Of a DNA stretch of 64,000 nt, positions 10,301 to 17,193 are shown piece after piece (the stretch's first letter is position 1; every line of letters begins with the position of its first letter). The stretch lies in the NCBI GenBank assembly GCA_020438355.1, contig JAGQUT010000005.1:62001-126000 (forward strand), written 5' to 3'. A program made the position numbers and the translations under genes. The stretch comes from Solirubrobacterales bacterium (GTDB taxonomy: Bacteria; Actinomycetota; Thermoleophilia; Solirubrobacterales; 70-9). The notes below the pieces were generated by a model. The model had not been told where the DNA came from and made no database searches. It worked only from the letters and a program-made list of their open reading frames with translations.

Positions 10301-10548
10301 ACGACGATCTTCGCGGCACGTACAAGCTCACAGTCGGACCTTTCGCAGGCGAGGTAGTCACCTTTCGGCCAGATGTTTTTGAAGAGCATCCGAACAAGGT
10401 GGCGTTCATGAGCTACCTGACGTCACAGTTCGAAACCTTGCTGGTTGAGCTCGAGACTCAGGCCGATTCTCACGGCCGCTCAGGCGATCTGGAAACCCAA
10501 AGGCTGAAAAGCAGAGAGTCCTTGGACGCCTTCCTCGATCACAGCTAA
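7366..10548 (+). CDS. PLD-like nuclease domain fused to SNF2-family helicase (BrxHII/DrmD-like)
   Basis: The product is about 1060 residues and starts inside the methylase stop (ATGA overlap). Residues 1-200 form a phospholipase-D-like domain with HTKLAVMTD near 146 and FKGSVNET about 15 residues later, the HxK...N/E pattern of PLD nucleases. A Swi2/Snf2-type motor follows: DEVGLGKT near 310, VDEAHHARR near 415, SATPMQ, then the second lobe with VVIFTQYTDT and the motif VI arginines in QRIGRIDRIGG near 850. Helicases of this build occur in BREX type 3 (brxHII) and DISARM-like clusters, where they probably translocate on invading DNA. Whether the PLD part cuts DNA is not known from sequence. 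Confidence 0.87.
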   Translation: MSGFRHLELGNSYYPDDDPLTTFYVPALKVAASYDRIAGYFRSSALSAAALGLGHFIENGGRMRLIVGAQLDPADIRATTEGADLAEVVAKRMEGSPLEVADAVVEQRIAVLAWLVREGRLEIKVGVPTNSLGNPLRPQEAAGYFHTKLAVMTDSEGDRIAFKGSVNETESAWRYNHEQFDVYRSWVEPIWETFGKEIVDRFDKYWTGSPDVGWAILDLPEALREDLVRRAPPPDRTPPARDPLESEGPTVTNARDRALIDYIRKAPSLDGGTGVGTATAPVSPYPHQTAITRRAVATFPRGYLLADEVGLGKTIEAGLILRELLVAGRIETALLLVPASVIRQWQQELYERTGVSVPRYDGQRFLDHEDRELAAPPGVSPWKAFPVLLASSHLARRETRRDELLKAGPWDVVLVDEAHHARRRSKDAGDRNALLRLLRDMRNAQSWKALYLASATPMQMNAYEAWDLLVLLGLEGRWADSSETFVAYYAELRKDFDDRNWAFLSQMSGDYFADGEARRDAALEAAIKDKFGMARTRAIREVGTEGISPAAAQSLDKALREPMDAWLQNHTPMRDRVFRTTRTTLRRYKADGLIPAEVNIPHREVDDRFIEMTESEQALYERIETYISRFYDKAKQTSGQKRKALGFIMTVYRRRLTSSFEAVERSLERRLEAIENTGAPLLDEDDRAAAEDTLFDDENEELVTNEALDDEVSEIKSFLAELAKRPSIETKMGRLINDLDDTFRGAHDTVVIFTQYTDTMDYIREMLKTKFHAGLGCYSGRGGERWDPTTQQWQQISKEEIKTAFRAGEIKVLIGTDSMSEGLNLQTSGRLINYDMPWNFMRVEQRIGRIDRIGGKAKVEITNYFYEGTVEEQIYRGIAEDFDWFQDVVGPAQPVLRQVESAITDIAMQTPSERRSAELAQRVEQIRLDIEKAAESPVTLSDMEHDEGVGPSPPPAIDLSTLERTMVALSGIDKYLVPNDDLRGTYKLTVGPFAGEVVTFRPDVFEEHPNKVAFMSYLTSQFETLLVELETQADSHGRSGDLETQRLKSRESLDAFLDHS

Positions 10549-10597
10549 GGGCGCGGTAGCTGGGGGCGATTTTCTTCTTGGGAGGTCTTAGCTTCAT

Positions 10598-10849
10598 GTG
10601 TTTCGTTCTCCGGACAGCGGTCGTAGGGAGCTAGCCTCCAAATTAATTCTTTCCACCTCACTGAGTTTTGAGCGATCGCTCGAGCTCTTGGCTTGCCTCG
10701 GCGACGACGAGATTCTTTATTGGCTGGCGAAGTGCTCAGGGGACACACCCGAGAGAGGCCTCGTCGCCCTTGCGCACCTGGTAGGACGAGAGGCGAGCAC
10801 GCGAGCCTGCGAGTTGCCCCGCGGGAATCAGGAAGTGGACGCTTCGTGA
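10598..10849 (+). CDS. small protein resembling the C-terminal block of the 4018-4458 gene
   Basis: This encodes 83 residues from GTG 10598, behind GGGAGG (10580-10585). The segment DDEILYWLAKCSGDTPERG followed by a hydrophobic LVALAHLVG stretch aligns by eye with EETYYWYSKCTG...RALRLLVSGE of the small protein earlier in the cassette. Spacing of the aromatic pair, the KC pair and the basic helix is shared. It sits 49 bases after the helicase in the same orientation, so it probably belongs to the operon. Function is unknown. A shorter competing frame from ATG 10596 stops after 12 codons. Confidence 0.55.
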   Translation: MFRSPDSGRRELASKLILSTSLSFERSLELLACLGDDEILYWLAKCSGDTPERGLVALAHLVGREASTRACELPRGNQEVDAS

Positions 10850-10880
10850 ACGACCGCACTCGCGCCGATACGCTGGATCC

Positions 10881-11402
10881 ATGCAAAGTATGGCTTTCAA
10901 ACCAATGCTCGACCGAATAGACAAGGTGATCGAAAGGGCGGCGAGCCGAGGCAACCCGAACGCGAATACTTTGGAACGGGCTTTGAACGAGCCGGCGATA
11001 CCCTTCGTAGAGCTATTTCCTCCCGTTGAGTCGTTTCCCAGTCACTTCGGCACCATCGCGAAATCGCTTTGGACTCTTACCGATGAGCTCTTCAAAGCAG
11101 CGGATCCCGTTAGAAATTGCCCACCGGGATTCGAGTCAAAAAGCGTCCAAGTGGCCGATATCTACGTGGCTCCAATCACTACCAACGTACGTACTTCGTT
11201 CCTAGTTCTTTGGGCTAGGCAAGAAGTCCCCGTAATGGTTCCCTGTCCTGAGATTCCATCTGGTCTCCTTGAGCCACCGAAGGGAGCAAGACTTGATTTC
11301 TCCAGAGACCTCCTTCGATGTTATGTGGACCAGATCTGTGGCCGACTCAATGTGATCGCCCCAGCCGCACTGATGCTGGGTGCCTCGGACGAATTTCTGT
11401 AA
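10881..11402 (+). CDS. hypothetical protein in defence island
   Basis: This is a 173-residue protein from ATG 10881 with no motif that I recognise. It is soluble by appearance, has several cysteines (NCPPG, VPCPE, RCYVDQICG), and contains a beta-rich middle (VQVADIYVAPITTNVRTSFLVLW). Codon use is clearly less GC-biased than in the right-hand part of the window, as for other island genes. It lies 31 bases after the last cassette gene and could be read through from it. No membrane segment or signal peptide is visible. Confidence 0.6.
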   Translation: MQSMAFKPMLDRIDKVIERAASRGNPNANTLERALNEPAIPFVELFPPVESFPSHFGTIAKSLWTLTDELFKAADPVRNCPPGFESKSVQVADIYVAPITTNVRTSFLVLWARQEVPVMVPCPEIPSGLLEPPKGARLDFSRDLLRCYVDQICGRLNVIAPAALMLGASDEFL

Positions 11403-11466
11403 CGGCGACCAGATGCCCGCCACAACACCATGAGTCTCTACTCCCGACTGCCTTCTTTCAGTTCCC

Positions 11467-12336
11467 GTGAGCAAGACCGCCAAACCTGATCGCGTAATCG
11501 GCATCGACTGGTCAGGTGCGGTCAGCTTGCCGCAAATCTTCGTAGCTGAGATTTGTGGACCGAAGGTCACCCGCGTCACCAAGGCTAAGGATCGAAGTGC
11601 TGTCGAGCGATTCTTGCTCGGAGAGCCGCTGGAGCCGAACCGCAATTGGGCGAACGAACACGTGCCTCCCCCTGCTGACGGTGAGACAGTCCATGTTGGC
11701 ATGGACTTCGCTTTTGGATTTCCGGCTTCCTTGCGGTTGAAGGGCGACCGTGCTTGGACGTGGGATGACCTTGCGAACTGGTGCCGTGAAGCAGACTCAG
11801 CCGACCGGCTCGAGGACTTCATCAACACAGACCGGACAAGATCGCACTTTCGTCTGTCTGGTCGAGATCCAGCGGATCAGCTTCTATTTCGGGAGACCGA
11901 GGACGTCGCCTCAGCGAGCAGGCCCAGATCAGTGTTTGACCTTCACGGACAAGGCCAAGTAGGCAGAGGATCTATTCGAGGTATTGCGATGCTTCGAGTT
12001 CTTCGGGATCGCGGGGTTCGGGTTTGGCCATTTGATGAGGTGGGTCCAGCGGGAACGATTACGGTCGCGGAAGTCTTTCCGACTCTCGCGCTGACGGAAG
12101 TTGGGGCAAAGACTGAAGCCCCAACAAGGATTCGCCAGATCCGGACTTGGGAGCAGTCATTAGGCCTCCGGTTTGAGGAACATGCGCGCGATCTCACGAT
12201 AGGAAGCGACGACGCCCTCGACGCAGTCGCGGCCGCGATAACAGCGACGAAACTCGTCTCCTCCTCCCGAGGAACGTTGCCCCGAGCCGCGATTGACCGA
12301 GAAGGTTGGATCCTCGGAGTTGATCCACAGAAGTAG
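11467..12336 (+). CDS. DUF429-family RNase H-fold protein
   Basis: The product is 289 residues from GTG 11467. The N-terminus VIGIDWSGA places the first acidic residue (Asp14) on a β-strand as in RNase H-fold proteins. VHVGMDFAFGFP, a second conserved acidic strand of DUF429 (predicted nuclease) proteins, follows, and the C-terminus has SDDALDAVAAAITA, giving the last acidic pair. The family is predicted to be a nuclease or resolvase-like enzyme, but activity has not been shown to my knowledge. It faces the next gene tail to tail with a hairpin between them. Confidence 0.7.
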   Translation: MSKTAKPDRVIGIDWSGAVSLPQIFVAEICGPKVTRVTKAKDRSAVERFLLGEPLEPNRNWANEHVPPPADGETVHVGMDFAFGFPASLRLKGDRAWTWDDLANWCREADSADRLEDFINTDRTRSHFRLSGRDPADQLLFRETEDVASASRPRSVFDLHGQGQVGRGSIRGIAMLRVLRDRGVRVWPFDEVGPAGTITVAEVFPTLALTEVGAKTEAPTRIRQIRTWEQSLGLRFEEHARDLTIGSDDALDAVAAAITATKLVSSSRGTLPRAAIDREGWILGVDPQK

Positions 12337-12369
12337 GTCAATCCACGTTGGAGAATCTTCGAGAGATGC

Positions 12370-12389
12370 GGAAACGGCGAGGCCGTTCC
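12370..12389. terminator. hairpin between convergent genes
   Basis: The stem is GGAA(A)CGGC / GCCGTTCC, 8 paired bases with one bulged A and a 3-base loop. It lies between the convergent genes ending at 12336 and 12394. No T-run follows, which is common for high-GC terminators, so terminator function is inferred from position. Confidence 0.4.
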
Positions 12390-12393
12390 TACG

Positions 12394-13527
12394 TCAGGTC
12401 TTTGCGGGCATCGATGCTTCGATCATCTTCCGGGCGAAGATCTCTTCCGACCCGTCCTCGGCCAGCAGGTTCGCGTAGTTGAGGGTCGGCCAGGTGTTCC
12501 AGTCACCGTCACCGATGTTCTCCAGGTCCTTGACCGCTCCAGGCACCTCGCGGGCCAAGTTCAAAAGGCGACGCATCTCATGGTCTGACCTGTAGTCCAT
12601 GACCGTGCTCAGACCAAACCCGATTCCGTAGGTGTAGCCGTTCAGCCGAACCGGGAAGTCGGTCCCCTTGGCCAGGTAATAGTTCACAGTAGGCGCCGTG
12701 CTTCCCTTCCCCATCTCAAAAGAGGCTCCGGCCTGAACCAGCAAGTCGTGAAGCCTCATTACCCGACGAGTGATCGCTTCACTCTCCATCTTCCGGGAGA
12801 CTTCGCCGAAGAAATCCTCGATGGACCAATTGACCTGAGGCCGAGGTGAGGAGCCACCCTTGACCTGACGCGCTGCCTCTGTTCGCCCAATCACGCTTGA
12901 CATGAGCGTTGTCGCCGACTCGCCCTCGACAGCGAACTGCTTCACCTCGAGACCGATCACTTCGGTCAATTCCATCTGCTCGTTCAGGAACTCGATGATG
13001 CGCCTGAGCTCCCGGGGAATCTCGTCAGCCACAAAGACGAGACGAAGCTTGCCGAGCCTCAGATTCGCCCCGACCCGGTTCCAGAAGTCCTCGGGTTCCT
13101 CCTCGCCGAGGAAATACTCAAGCTCCGATTCAGCATCGCGTCCGTCCCGTTCTGCCCCTGACTCAAAACTGGTCCTGATGCTTTCCTGGCTCCAAACCGC
13201 TGACCCATTTGCTGCGTAGTCCAGCATCTGCCCGACTACCTCCCGCCGGATTCGGGAATCCGAGCTTCGCTTCACCTCTACGAGGGTTGGGATCGCATCC
13301 CGATCAACAAAGAGATGATCGAGGCTCCACCGCGCTCCGCTGTCCTCCGTTTCCGCTATCCCTATCTCGCGCTGAATCAACAACCACTCTGATTCCTTCT
13401 CGGCTGAATCCCCGGCCAATAGGCCCGGGTACTTTGCGAGAAGTTCCTGGAGGATTTCTTCTGCCTGATAGGGAACTTCGATCATCCGTTTCAGGACTCC
13501 ATCCCCCGTTTCGAACATTGCAGACAC
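12394..13527 (-). CDS. PD-(D/E)XK nuclease-fold protein
   Basis: This 377-residue protein has a nuclease-fold N-terminal half. The segment WSLDHLFVDRDAIPTLVEVKR places Asp70 and Glu84-x-Lys86 as the D...ExK catalytic triad of the PD-(D/E)XK superfamily, followed by RREVVGQMLDYAAN, the usual helix with conserved Gln. The preceding YQAEEILQELLAKYPGLLAGD helix is typical of a widespread uncharacterised family related to DUF91/NucS-like endonucleases. The C-terminal 180 residues are of unknown fold. It is transcribed away from the six-gene operon starting at 13630, sharing the 13528-13620 intergenic region. The substrate is unknown. Confidence 0.7.
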   Translation of the reverse strand: MSAMFETGDGVLKRMIEVPYQAEEILQELLAKYPGLLAGDSAEKESEWLLIQREIGIAETEDSGARWSLDHLFVDRDAIPTLVEVKRSSDSRIRREVVGQMLDYAANGSAVWSQESIRTSFESGAERDGRDAESELEYFLGEEEPEDFWNRVGANLRLGKLRLVFVADEIPRELRRIIEFLNEQMELTEVIGLEVKQFAVEGESATTLMSSVIGRTEAARQVKGGSSPRPQVNWSIEDFFGEVSRKMESEAITRRVMRLHDLLVQAGASFEMGKGSTAPTVNYYLAKGTDFPVRLNGYTYGIGFGLSTVMDYRSDHEMRRLLNLAREVPGAVKDLENIGDGDWNTWPTLNYANLLAEDGSEEIFARKMIEASMPAKT

Positions 13528-13629
13528 GATGTTCCTATCTATTCGACTCTGGTAATCGACAACGATGACCTATCTCGATCATGTCAGAAACTTGAGCTCA
13601 TCCTTGACATACCTTGTACTTTGACCGGC

Positions 13630-14304
13630 ATGGAGATTGAGGGAGTACAAGGGGATCCAATCACCAACCTCGAAGACTGGAGAAAGTTTGGGCCTCCTGC
13701 TCACGAGGTTCACTGGAAAGCAGGCCGGAGCGCGATGGAACTGGCGCGGTTCTGGGTGGGCACAGACTCGGCGAACACTGAATCAGAGGGAATCATCAAA
13801 GAGCTCCTGGGCAGCGAGTTCCCTGACCTCCAGTTGACCCGCGGTTTTCCAGAAGCAAAGTCGCAATTCGACCGTTTCGGGGGAAACGTGCGCAACCACG
13901 ATCTTCTTATCGAAGGAATAAATGAGGGCGAGCGAGTCGTCATCGCTGTCGAGGGCAAGGCCGACGAATCGTTTGGTGCTTCGCTCGAGGATCAGTTGGT
14001 CGCCGCCAACTCAGCTGTCGCCAAGAACCCAAGGAGTAACGCGCGAAACAGGCTCGAATACCTCACCGGTCTCTTCCTCGACAGGAGCGCAGAACAGGAA
14101 GCGAACGATCCGGAGACTTCAGGAATCGGGTACCAGTTGCTCACCGCACTAGCCGGCACGCTCGCAGAAGCAAGCGACGACCAAGTAGCTGTTTTCCTAG
14201 TACACGAGTTTGAGACCTGGGCGACCGATCGACGAAATCAGGAAGAAAACGAACGGGTGTATCGATCCTTCGTCGAACTCATGACTGAAACCCCAGAACA
14301 GTAG
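13630..14304 (+). CDS. DUF6946-like protein with a PD-(D/E)XK-type core; first gene of six-gene operon
   Basis: The product is about 224 residues from ATG 13630 (TTG 13621 is also in frame). RNHDLLIEG followed by VVIAVEGKAD supplies Asp91, Glu108 and Lys110, a D...ExK arrangement that suggests a restriction-endonuclease-like fold. The remaining sequence resembles what I recall as the DUF6946 family; this name should be verified. It ends 14 bases before a 41-codon ORF and leads a run of six genes with gaps of at most 14 bases. TTGACA at about 13602 may be part of its promoter. Function is unknown, probably in DNA or RNA recognition or cleavage. Confidence 0.6.
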   Translation: MEIEGVQGDPITNLEDWRKFGPPAHEVHWKAGRSAMELARFWVGTDSANTESEGIIKELLGSEFPDLQLTRGFPEAKSQFDRFGGNVRNHDLLIEGINEGERVVIAVEGKADESFGASLEDQLVAANSAVAKNPRSNARNRLEYLTGLFLDRSAEQEANDPETSGIGYQLLTALAGTLAEASDDQVAVFLVHEFETWATDRRNQEENERVYRSFVELMTETPEQ

Positions 14305-14318
14305 AAGGACTTGGATGG

Positions 14319-14444
14319 GTGACCGATCGAGTCCGTTTTCAGTCAAGTCGAGAACAGAACTCCGAGTTCCGTCCCGCTGCAATCGACCTTGTCTTCGCGA
14401 AGCTGGCTACCAAGGTCGAGACGCCGGATGAAGCGAGCGCATGA
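14319..14444 (+). CDS. 41-residue small protein, coupled to the downstream nuclease gene
   Basis: A GTG at 14319, 8 bases after AAGGAC (14305-14310), opens a 41-codon frame that ends in an ATGA overlap with the next gene's start (ATG 14441, TGA 14442-14444). The peptide (internal AAIDLVFAKLATKV) has an amphipathic helical middle and charged ends. A ribosome binding site, tight spacing and stop/start overlap support a real gene. It could be an antitoxin-like or regulatory peptide, or serve mainly to couple translation; no family is recognised. Confidence 0.55.
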   Translation: MTDRVRFQSSREQNSEFRPAAIDLVFAKLATKVETPDEASA

Positions 14445-15718
14445 GCCGCTACCAGAACTGCTTCTACTACTTCCGGGGCCCCAGAGACGCGAGCAGGGAA
14501 GCCGCAGCGACCAAACAGCTTGAGGACAACACCACCAAGGCGCTGATCAATGTCCTTGAACATGGCGGCCCGGAATTGACGGCTAGCTTCCTGCGCGAAG
14601 TCGCTGGGCGCGATGTCGAGATTCGGTCGGAAAACTTGGAGTTCTTTCTTCAGGGAGGCCCCCCGGTGGCCGCGCCTGAACGCATGTTGGTTGGGCTTTC
14701 GGTCTTGGATGAGATCGACCCGACATCCTGGCGGGATGAAGCTAGCAAGGGCGGTTCCAGGATCGATGCCGTCATCCACGTCCCGGACCAACTCAGCGTT
14801 TTCGTCGAGACGAAAGTCGTCGACCAGCTTGAGGGTGCCCAGCTGAACCGCCACGCGAGTCGATGGAGAATCGAGAAAGCCGCTGCCGGGTCCCGTGAGA
14901 GCGAGCTTCCCTCAACATGGAAGCTGATCACATGGAGCGATGTCGACCGTTGGGCCCGAAGCATCAATCGGGACGAAGTCGACCCGCTGCCCTGGTTTCT
15001 TGTCTCCCAACTGAAGGAGTTTCTCGGGTACGCGGGGCTTTCGACAAGTTGGATGTTCGAGAGCCAGCATTTCGATTTCTTCGAGAAGGAGAACCCCGAT
15101 GATCGAGACCCCATGGTCCAGAGCGAGATTCGGGCGCGACTGGGTTCCATCTGGGATCGAGTGAAAGAATTGATCGGCACTAAAGAATTCGAGCGCAGCC
15201 TTGGTGAGGTGAGGGTCGGAAACCTCGGTCCCGAAGAGGACCATGGGTTCGCATATAGCCATCACGGTCAGCCAGTCAAGCTCCCAAATCTCACCCTGGA
15301 GATCGGCCGTGGCGAAGTAACCGTCAACCTCACCGGCACCATGGTTGACCAGTACGTTCGGATCAAGCCTTGGCTTGCTACTCCTGCTGCAGAACAGTTC
15401 TTTTCAGACAACCCGGGTTACAGCCTCGATCTGTTCAGGAGGTATGTGAAGCGCTCGAAACACGCGCAGAAGCCGGTATGGCAGAACTCGAGATTCGAAT
15501 TTATTCGCAGAATCGACATTGGCACCCTCTCCGGAAACGGGCTTGTCGCTCAGTTGGACGAATTCGAGTCCAGCCTCGACCCAGTTTGGGAGAAGCCGGG
15601 AATCCATGTCTGTCGGGCGTGGCCCAGGGAGCTCGCTCAGGATTCGATTGAACTGCCGACGCAGATCGCAAACGAAGTGAAGAGACTAATCCCTGCGCTG
15701 AGAGACCTTAGAAAGTAG
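14441..15718 (+). CDS. PD-(D/E)XK nuclease-superfamily protein
   Basis: The product is 425 residues. The N-terminus (FYYFRGP...KQLEDNTTKALINVLEH) is a pattern I associate with uncharacterised defence-linked nucleases. The core is RIDAVIHVPDQLSVFVETKV, giving Asp109 and Glu123-x-Lys125, the D...ExK triad, followed by a helix with QLNRHASRW. The C-terminal half is unassigned, with a β-rich segment (LTLEIGRGEVTVNLTGTMVDQYVRIKPW). It overlaps the preceding small ORF by 4 bases and is followed after 5 bases by the ADP-ribosylglycohydrolase, so all are probably co-translated. Target and cleavage activity are inferred only from the fold. Confidence 0.68.
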   Translation: MSRYQNCFYYFRGPRDASREAAATKQLEDNTTKALINVLEHGGPELTASFLREVAGRDVEIRSENLEFFLQGGPPVAAPERMLVGLSVLDEIDPTSWRDEASKGGSRIDAVIHVPDQLSVFVETKVVDQLEGAQLNRHASRWRIEKAAAGSRESELPSTWKLITWSDVDRWARSINRDEVDPLPWFLVSQLKEFLGYAGLSTSWMFESQHFDFFEKENPDDRDPMVQSEIRARLGSIWDRVKELIGTKEFERSLGEVRVGNLGPEEDHGFAYSHHGQPVKLPNLTLEIGRGEVTVNLTGTMVDQYVRIKPWLATPAAEQFFSDNPGYSLDLFRRYVKRSKHAQKPVWQNSRFEFIRRIDIGTLSGNGLVAQLDEFESSLDPVWEKPGIHVCRAWPRELAQDSIELPTQIANEVKRLIPALRDLRK

Positions 15719-15723
15719 ACCTA

Positions 15724-16659
15724 GTGGCGGTGGAGGAAAGGCATAGATACCGCGGAGCGATGCTGGGCCTGGCGGTCGGCGATGCGCTCGGAACGACGGT
15801 TGAGTTCAGACAACCAGGAACCTTCGAGCCTCTAACCGACATGGTCGGAGGCGGTCCGTTCAGGCTTCCGGTTGGTGCCTGGACTGATGACACCTCGATG
15901 GCGCTCTGTCTCGCCGAGAGCCTGATCGAGAAGCAGGGGTTCGATCCCCAAGACCAGATAGAGCGCTATGTGAGGTGGTGGAAGGAGGGTTATCTCTCCT
16001 CTACGGGCGAGTTCTTCGATATTGGCAACGCTACGAGGAACTCCCTGCAGACTTTCCTCGACACGAGCGACCCTTATGCCGGAGATCAGTCTCCGAACGC
16101 GGCCGGGAATGGTGCCCTGATGCGACTCGCTCCTGTGCCTCTCGCCTATGCAAGGAACTCGGTCGACTTGGACATCGCAGCCGCCAGATCCTCGCGTACA
16201 ACACATGGCGCACTGGAAAGCGTAGACGCCTGTCGGTATTACGCGGGACTGATCGGAGGCGCGTTGAATGGGGCAACGAAAGAAGAATTGATCGGTGGAG
16301 AGCCGTTTTCACTCAGCGGCTACTTCGGAGTTGAAAGCGAGAAAGTCGCCAATGTCGCAGCGGGTTCTTTCCGTGAGAAGCAGCCGCCTGAGATCAACGG
16401 TGGCGGCTACGTGATCGACACACTTGAAGCTGCACTCTGGGCCCTCTACAACACCGATGACTTCGAATCAGGGGCCCTCAAAGTGGTGAACCTGGGAGAT
16501 GACGCCGATACAACCGGAGCGGTATATGGCCAGCTTGCCGGCGCAATCTACGGAGTGGACGACATTCCGGGCGGTTGGCTGGACAAGCTCGTTATGCGCG
16601 ATGAAATTGAGGGCTACGCAGATCGGCTTCTCGAACTAAGCGAAAGGTTGGCGCATTGA
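15724..16659 (+). CDS. ADP-ribosylglycohydrolase (DraG/ARH family)
   Basis: This 311-residue enzyme, from GTG 15724, hydrolyses ADP-ribose from proteins or nucleic acids in known family members, using two metal ions. All hallmarks are present: YRGAMLGLAVGDALG at the N-terminus, WTDDTSMA near residue 54 (metal ligands), GNGALMR, TTHGALESVDACR, and GDDADTTGAVYGQLAGAIYG near the C-terminus (metal site). Length is normal. It overlaps the phosphatase gene by one base (TGATG). In a defence context it may reverse or control a toxic ADP-ribosylation, but no ADP-ribosyltransferase is recognised in the window. Confidence 0.92.
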   Translation: MAVEERHRYRGAMLGLAVGDALGTTVEFRQPGTFEPLTDMVGGGPFRLPVGAWTDDTSMALCLAESLIEKQGFDPQDQIERYVRWWKEGYLSSTGEFFDIGNATRNSLQTFLDTSDPYAGDQSPNAAGNGALMRLAPVPLAYARNSVDLDIAAARSSRTTHGALESVDACRYYAGLIGGALNGATKEELIGGEPFSLSGYFGVESEKVANVAAGSFREKQPPEINGGGYVIDTLEAALWALYNTDDFESGALKVVNLGDDADTTGAVYGQLAGAIYGVDDIPGGWLDKLVMRDEIEGYADRLLELSERLAH

Positions 16660-17183
16660 TGAACCTTCCCAATGATGCGTACTGGGTCGAGGAAGGGCGC
16701 CTGCTGGCGGGGCCTTATCCGGGTGAGAAAACGGAAACGGAAGCGCGAGAGACGCTGCGAAAGATCAGCGATGCAGGGGTAACCCACTTCGTCGATCTGA
16801 CCTTCCCCAAGGGGGTTGATTCCGACAACCTCGAGCCATACGAGCACCTCCTTGAAGAGCTACCTGCCGATACGAGACCCGGTTACAGCCGGCGCTCGAT
16901 CAAGGACATGAATGTGCCAAGCCCGGAATTGATGGCCGAGATACTGGACGTCATTGACCGGCTCATTTCCCAAGACGAAGTCCCGTACGTCCACTGTTGG
17001 GGCGGTGTCGGACGAACCGGAACCGTCGTCGCATGCCACCTGATCAACTCAGGTATGACGCCCGATGAGGCGCTCGATTTCCTTAGCTCCCAGAGAAAAG
17101 GGCTGAAGCGCGGACACCGAACATCCCCGGAGACTCCCGGCCAGGAGAACTTCGTCAGAAACTGGAATCCAGGCGCGACCTGA
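16659..17183 (+). CDS. dual-specificity / tyrosine-type phosphatase
   Basis: The product is 174 residues from ATG 16659. The signature HCWGGVGRTG gives the catalytic Cys (about residue 113) and Arg (about 119) of the CX5R phosphatase superfamily. The general acid is probably in the upstream loop (DMNVPSPE). Such enzymes can dephosphorylate proteins, inositol phosphates or ADP-ribose-phosphate compounds; the narrow pocket residues do not settle which. Its start overlaps the ADP-ribosylglycohydrolase stop and it ends 10 bases before the nuclease-helicase, so a joint pathway is likely. Cytoplasmic; no signal peptide. Confidence 0.88.
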   Translation: MNLPNDAYWVEEGRLLAGPYPGEKTETEARETLRKISDAGVTHFVDLTFPKGVDSDNLEPYEHLLEELPADTRPGYSRRSIKDMNVPSPELMAEILDVIDRLISQDEVPYVHCWGGVGRTGTVVACHLINSGMTPDEALDFLSSQRKGLKRGHRTSPETPGQENFVRNWNPGAT

Positions 17184-17193
17184 TCACCTGCTG

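Noticed and set aside
779-10849. Calling the first cassette a complete BREX or DISARM system
   Set aside because: pglZ, brxA and brxL are not recognisable, and the DISARM marker DUF1998 protein is absent; only the ATPase, methylase and helicase types match.
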